Assembly: GCF_014851395.1 (NCBI RefSeq) | Contig: NW_024041150.1 | Coordinates: 13,974,137 to 14,038,136, forward strand | Length of the DNA: 64,000 bases | DNA from: Micropterus salmoides | Lineage: Eukaryota; Chordata; Actinopteri; Centrarchiformes; Centrarchidae | Reading direction: 5' to 3' | Shown here: positions 58,785 through 64,000 of the stretch, piece after piece | Position numbering within the stretch: the first letter of the stretch is position 1 | Layout: every line of letters starts with the position of its first letter | Notes under the pieces: generated by a model | The model's input: the letters and a program-made list of their open reading frames with translations, nothing else | What the model was told of the DNA's origin: nothing | The model's database searches: none | Made by a program: the position numbers and the translations under genes

Positions 58785-60540
58785 TTGAGACGTCACCATG
58801 GATTATATCCAGGAAAGATATTATGTTTGAAATGCGGACAACCGGGAAGTTCTTTATCATTTTGTACTTATTCAGTGTTAAAAAAACACCTCATTTGGAG
58901 GACACTTATTCACCAAATACTACTGCCAATGTGGACACTCAAAATGAAGGTGAGCCTTCAAATTCTCAGGCAATCTGTACAGACACTCCAGTAACTAGCC
59001 AGATTTCTGTTGACAAGCACCATTTGTTAAACCTGTGTGGATCTGTTGTAGCACAATTGCAAGCATCAGGTGTTGCTGAGAGCACTGTCCAAGCAATGGT
59101 AGGGTCAATGGAAGAGCTTGTAAATGACATTCATAAGCAAACAAGAGAAGCTGTTCTCAGCTGTACTTCTACAGCAGCCAAACGACAGAAGTTTTTTGAG
59201 GAAGAGTGGGAAATAGGACATCAGGAGTTTACAATAAGATCCCTGTAACAGATAAATTTGTGTATGTACCCATCTTGGGAACCCTGAAATCTATGTTTAA
59301 GAATAGTGAATTATGTGAAAGTTTCCTGCAGGTCAAGCAACATAAAGAAGGTGTTTATAAAGATATATGTGATGGTTCATGCTTCAAAGGTAATGATTTG
59401 TTTTCCCAGCAAAAACATGCTCTACAGATACAGCTTTATTATGATGATTTTGAGACAGCACATCCCTTGGGTTCAAAGATGATGTTAAAACACTAGAAAC
59501 GGAAGGAATATAGAGGTACCTTTCTCAGACTCTCCATAGCGAGGGACTGTTATTCAAGTAACAGGAGATAATCTAGGTTTGCACGAGTTGTTTGGTTTGA
59601 TTGAATCCTTCGGTGCAACATATTTTTGTAGATTTTGTTTAACTACAAAGGACAAGTTACAATCTGTCTTCACTGAAGGTAAGATTGGCTTGATTTTTCG
59701 TACAAAAGAAATCCATGCAAAACATTGTACAGCTCTACAGATAAATCCTATGTTGGCATCAATATTTGGTGTCAAGAAGACATGCTTGCTCAATACACTA
59801 TGTTTCTACCACACCTCTGATAACTATGCAGTTATTCCACATCATGCATGATTTGCTTGAGGGTGTAGTGCAGTACAAATTGAAACTAGTATTTCAATAT
59901 GTGGTCAATAACAAGAATCTGTCTTTGGCAACATTGTCACAGAGGATCCAAAGTTTCGTCTATGGTTATATTTTGAGAAAAAACAAGCCAAGTGGGTTGA
60001 AAATGGATGACGGTATTAAAGATCTTGGATTGAATGCAATTCAGTCGTGGTGTCATGTGCAAAATGCTCCACTGATTTTTGGTGATGTAATTAATGTGTG
60101 ATGAAATAACTGTTATTGGAACTTGCTCCTCCACTTGATTCCAGTTGTTACTAATGGTATGATGTATTATTTGAAGCATTTGATTAATGATCACCAGAAG
60201 CTGTTCAGATCTGAAAGAAGATTTATTCCAAAACATCCTTTTATGATACATTATCCAAGGTGCATTCGTAAAATAGGTCCACTTCTTCATGTATGGTGCA
60301 TGAGGTTTGAGGAAAAACATAATTTTTTTTAAAGGATCTGTTACAAATTTCAAAAATATCACAAAAACGTTGGTAAAACAACACCAGAGAGAGTTAGTTT
60401 ATCACTGGGTGAATTTTAATTTTCAGAGATTTGAGTTTGGTCCAGTGAGGAAAGAAATGATCAACAGTTTGGAGGGTGGTGAGAATTTAATTGCAAAGTT
60501 TCACGTGAATGCATTCCCTGATGTGTCAACTACTAATTAG
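58785..60540 (+). pseudogene. CACTA/EnSpm-like transposase pseudogene
   Basis: In order: a C2H2-like start (58785-58880: LCLKCGQPG...FCTYSVLKKHL), a linker frame (58823-59248: NLCGSVVAQLQASGVAES), then blocks in changing frames: IPVTDKFVYVPILGTLK (about 59225-59496), VTGDNLGLHELFGLIESFGA and YFCRFCLTTKD (about 59540-59851), MHDLLEGVVQYKLKLVFQ (59840-60101), PFMIHYPRCIRKIGPLLHVW (60123-60332) and NFKNITKTLVKQHQ (60307-60540). GDNLGLH, CRFC and MHDLLEG are hallmark phrases of animal EnSpm-like transposases (from memory). At least four frame changes and stops inactivate it. Confidence 0.7.
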
Positions 60541-61223
60541 GTGAAAAACTCTGGAACTGAGTATCAAATTGTTATGTTTGTCAGATATGGAAATTCCTGT
60601 GTTCAGAAAGATCACAAATATCATCATTAATGAAGATTAAGCTTTTATTTTGACATGCAGAGTTGACACACTTTATTTTGATGACCACTTGTATATGTAT
60701 TTGTATGTACTATATATTGTATAGAGGAGAGAGCTGATTCCTTACAAACGGTTTTCTAATGAGATGGACTAAAAAACATATGTAGTGCCACATTGCCGTT
60801 TTGTGTGAACTGTGCTATAGAGGATTGGTTGTCCGTTGTTAATGTTTTTGTCTGTTTTGTAAAGTATTTTAATGTGGGGGTGGGGGGTTAAATTGACTCC
60901 CAACAGTGTTACAAATCAACACAGATCAATTCTACAAATGTTAAATTTTATGTTAAACTTTACATCCTATGTAGTGTTAACAACAACTCTAGTGTTGGAA
61001 GAAAAACACACACATTTGGTGATAAATTTCGACACTGCGACTAGTGACTAGTGTTAAATGTTAACTATTTAAAGAGTTTCTCCAACTCTGTCATAGTGTT
61101 AAATATTTAACACTTTCAAAAGTGCAGTTTTAACTCGATCTAGTGTGGACCATTATAGACACTTTTAAAGTGTTGAATTTAACTCTGTAGGTGTCGAATT
61201 AGCACTGCTGATTTTGCGGTGTG

Positions 61224-62290
61224 GAAGAATATTGTCCAGATAAACAAAACAGTTTGAGGTATATCTCAGAGAATGTCATTCACCAGGGCCAAACACTGCT
61301 GGAGCATTAGTGAGACAAAAAGATCCCCTCCCTAATTCACACCAATCATTTCTGAGATCTAAGATTGTGAAGATATTAGCATCTCTCTAATACAGGGTTT
61401 TTCTTGGCTCAGAATGGGCCTTTGGGGGTGACTTTGCGCGACAGTAAGCATGATGGGTAAGTGTACAGTAAAGGCAATGAATCTATGCATTTTCTTGTTA
61501 TTTCTGACCATTTGAACAAAATATTATATATACATATATAACATTATAACATTAAATAGAAAGTATAATGTTAGCATAATAATATATTTACATGTTACAC
61601 TTTATTTGGATGATCTGCCTACAGATATTTTATTAGTAGAGATTTAGATGTTTCACAAATAAAACCATTTTCTGATATGAGCCTACACCACTGTGGTTAA
61701 GGTTTGATTAATGCTAATGTTTGTAAATTCATTATAATTTCAGATAATAGTACAGGCTACTATAGTTTACCATTAGTAGCCTAATATTACAAACTTGTTT
61801 TCAGTCACTAAATGCTCTACATGGTGGTCAGTCTCAGTTGTTTATGCAAATTAACTTGTCAGAAATAAAAACTGTACATACAGAATGACGAGTTAAACAT
61901 TTCTAAAGTTTCAGTCACTGTGGATGAGAGGAAAGGTGACTGGAAGTCAAAGACATCGTATTTAAGTTCATGTTCTGCTTGCTCCACAGTTGTTTGATCA
62001 ATGACTATTAAAACACATTCGGAGAGTATTTGAAAGGTTATTTTTTCAATTCTGATCATTTTGGCGCTGAGGATTTTCCTTTGGTGCTCGCTAAAACCTT
62101 TTTGGGGTGCGCCAAAAATTTCTCTATGCAGGAATAACCGTGCTAATAAAGGAAGAAATATGTGTCTGTATTCGATTTCAAACCTGGCAGGTCTGTTGCT
62201 GTAGACCCAAAGAAGAGCAGTGTTGCGTTTGGGAGCTGGGAGCGCTCACGGAGACACAGCGGCCTCCGCAGTAATGACATTTTAATCCGA
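61224..62290. other. No gene recognised
   Basis: AT-rich intergenic DNA with an (AT)n-rich patch at 61530-61560. Confidence 0.5.
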
Positions 62291-62294
62291 TAGA

Positions 62295-62425
62295 GCACCT
62301 TTGGGATGTGGTGGAACGGGAGATTCTTATTATGGATGCACTGCCGACAAATCTGCAACAACTGCGTGATACTATCGTGTCAATATAGACCCACCTTGTT
62401 TAAAGTATGCCACGAGGAATTAAAG
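62295..62425 (+). mobile_element. Tc1-like transposase 3' remnant, second copy
   Basis: ACCTTTGGGATGTGGTGGAA, then ATTATGGATGCACTGCCGACA and CAACAACTGCGTGATACTAT, then TATGCCACGAGGAATTAAA. It parallels 42590-42745 at the base level. Confidence 0.6.
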
Positions 62426-63092
62426 GTTCAGTGTGTAATATTTCTGAGGATCCATTGACATAAATGCAATATAACATCCATAACTATGTTTTCAGTGGTG
62501 TAAGTGGTACACAACATGTACCTGGGCATGATTGTCTTACGATAAGTCCTGATTGAGTATCCCCTAGGGGACACTCAAAAACATCATGTTCCCTTGATGA
62601 GATAGTGCTCCGATCCTGAGATTAGGTTAAAAGCTGCATGTGCTGAGACACTGCAGCTCACTCAGATGATACTCGGGTGCGTGTGAGTCCCAGTGAGTTC
62701 CTTCTGCGGAAGACTTGAATAAAATTCACAGAAAGACAAGTGTTTGCCTGAGCTGTTTATTTGAACACCCTCATTCCCACCACACTACATAACTGCGGGC
62801 ACCCCCTGTTAAGGAGGTCGCCGTATTTTGTCGTCATGTTTCTACCCTAGCCGACAACTGACAAAGAGCGCTATAGAGCGTGTTGCGTCATGACAGCGTT
62901 ATTCTTCTCCTAATATAATTCCGGCAATGTACACGCCCGTCACTACATTAAATGCGTCCGTAGAAGAAGAAGAGGAAATAATAATAATAATAATAATAAA
63001 CAGTCTCTGAGTACTCTTCTGGTTTGTTGTTTGATAGCTTTAGCTAGAAGCTGGCTATAATCACCGAGAGACGTTAGGTGTTTCCCCTGTCA
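62426..63092. other. No gene recognised; (ATA)n microsatellite
   Basis: (AAT)n at 62976-63000. The region 62526-62790 has AATAAA and CA-ending text that could be an LTR, but no boundary or duplication could be shown. Confidence 0.4.
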
Positions 63093-63510
63093 GTGGTGTG
63101 AAATATGTAGTTGCATAAATTTCATGTCCACTACTGTTGGCCTGTGGCTTTGCCGGTTACTTAGCGAGACAATTAGCTGATCAGTAACATTAATTGGCAA
63201 TAAAACGTAACATTAGCTTAGAGCATGGAAGCATCAGCCAGCGAAACCTTTAATGCCCTGGTAGAAAAATCATGTAAGGTTTGGTTTACTCTCCCGCGCT
63301 GGCTTTGGCTTGTGGTGTAAAATATGTAGTTGGATTAATTTCATGTAGTTACTCTCTCTCCAGCACTTTTGCCTTTGTCGGTTACGTTGGTGAGACAATC
63401 AGCTGATCTCTAATTGGCAATTAAAGAAGGAAGCTTCCAGCATGAAAGCTCGGATCAGCCAGCTGAACCTTTACGGCGCTGGTACAGAAAATATGTAACT
63501 GGACTGTAAT
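63093..63510 (+). repeat. Two-copy degenerate tandem repeat, period about 219 bp
   Basis: GTGGTGTGAAATATGTAGTT at 63093 and GTGGTGTAAAATATGTAGTT at 63312, each followed in order by AATTTCATGTA-like, CGGTTAC, GAGACAAT.AGCTGATC, AATTGGCAAT and ATCAGCCAGC..AACCTTTA. Confidence 0.7.
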
Positions 63511-64000
63511 TTCATGTAGTTCTTCTCCAGCCTCTGTTATGACTTTGTTACGTGGCAGCATTCATATTTATAGCTCCACCCGATTAAAATGGAGGCTCTG
63601 CCTTTATTTACCCGTTGCCATGGTGAATCGTAGCTCCATTGATGATGGCTTTTTTTCATCCCATCTCATTCCATCAGGCTCAACATACTCAGAGTTGACT
63701 GAACTTATTCTGATCGGCCTTTCTGAAACCAAAAACTCAGAGTTTGACAGCTCAGAGTTTGTCAACCCAGAGTTCAGGTTTACATTCAGAGTTTGTTGAA
63801 CCTGCTTTCTGAAACAGGGCCCTTGTCCAGTCATTGTTGTATGATGTGTGTTTTACTTGTTCTACCTGTTCTACCATATAGGATGTTACCAGTTTCCAGT
63901 ACCTGTGAGTTTTGTTTTGCCTGGTGTGCTGGTTAAATAAACCCTGGAACTGAATCTCTGCTTGCAGTGTCGCGCATTTGGGCTCTCACCTGCTTTGCGC
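63511..64000. other. Unassigned repeat with repeated CAGAGTTTG motifs
   Basis: CTCAGAGTTTG/TTCAGAGTTTGT motifs and CTTTCTGAAACAGGGCCC (63811-63822 region) resemble a common fish DNA-transposon terminus. The family was not established. No gene. Confidence 0.4.

Larger units (their letters stand above)
54982..61223 (+). mobile_element. CACTA/EnSpm-like DNA transposon, decayed, about 6.2 kb
   Basis: The left end CACAGCAAAATCAAAAGTGTTA and the right end, read in reverse, CACACCGCAAAATCAGCAGTGCTAA form imperfect inverted ends. Both termini are lined with AGTGTTA-type subterminal motifs (for example 54996, 55011, 60970, 61042, 61094), typical of CACTA elements. Inside, on the + strand, are a PB1-like multi-exon frame (about 56461-58672) and a frameshifted transposase (about 58785-60540). 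I see no 2-3-bp flanking duplication (CAG versus GAA), so the exact ends may have drifted. The element is inactive as shown. Confidence 0.7.

Noticed and set aside
62526..62790. A second solo LTR
   Set aside because: It has an AATAAA and CA-rich end, but no TG...CA boundaries with a flanking duplication could be shown.

Overview
This is a vertebrate, almost certainly teleost fish, nuclear genomic window. The evidence is intron-split genes with GT/AG junctions, a fish-type two-domain C-type lectin, and a dense layer of fish-typical mobile DNA: L2-like and other LINEs, tRNA-derived SINEs, Tc1, hAT-like, CACTA/EnSpm, Ty3/gypsy and a Maverick/Polinton-like remnant. No species can be named from the sequence.

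The dominant structure is a tail-to-tail inverted pair of mucin-like genes. The left gene (+ strand, 5' end outside the window) runs from 1 to 16805. It has one giant exon (1-14637) encoding a Thr/Glu/Ala/Pro array of 11- and 9-residue units, then exons for a SEA domain and a short hydrophobic C-terminus that looks like a GPI-attachment signal. The right gene (- strand, 51301 down to 46951, with a likely 5'UTR exon and TATA box near 53.4 kb) has a signal-peptide exon, a mucin exon interrupted by a 500-N gap, the same SEA domain, a second SEA domain encoded by three exons, and the same C-terminal exon. Homology continues through the 3'UTRs on both sides (to about 17740 and 45985). The left gene appears to have lost its second SEA domain through an in-frame deletion that fused two exons.

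Between the arms lies about 28 kb of mostly transposon-derived DNA with one intact-looking gene, a four-exon secreted C-type lectin (34165-35400, +). The inter-arm DNA also holds a solo LTR with target-site duplication (19972-20600), reverse-transcriptase remnants, two inverted copies of one LINE (about 23.6-24.7 kb and 28.9-30.4 kb), a Maverick/Polinton-like integrase-capsid remnant (24.7-25.8 kb, -), nested Tc1 and gypsy fragments (42.4-43.6 kb) and an L2-like LINE end (45.2-45.9 kb).

To the right of the second mucin gene, 54982-61223 is a decayed CACTA/EnSpm-like DNA transposon. It has inverted ends, a frameshifted transposase, an upstream PB1-like multi-exon reading frame, and a SINE inserted in one of its introns. 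The last 3 kb hold a Tc1 remnant and unassigned repeats.

As a unit, the window reads as a mucosal or surface-defence locus: two membrane-anchored mucins flanking a secreted lectin. Co-function is inference only. The first 4.3 kb contain many single-base indels and both N gaps are exactly 500 bases, so lengths and frames inside the mucin arrays should not be trusted.
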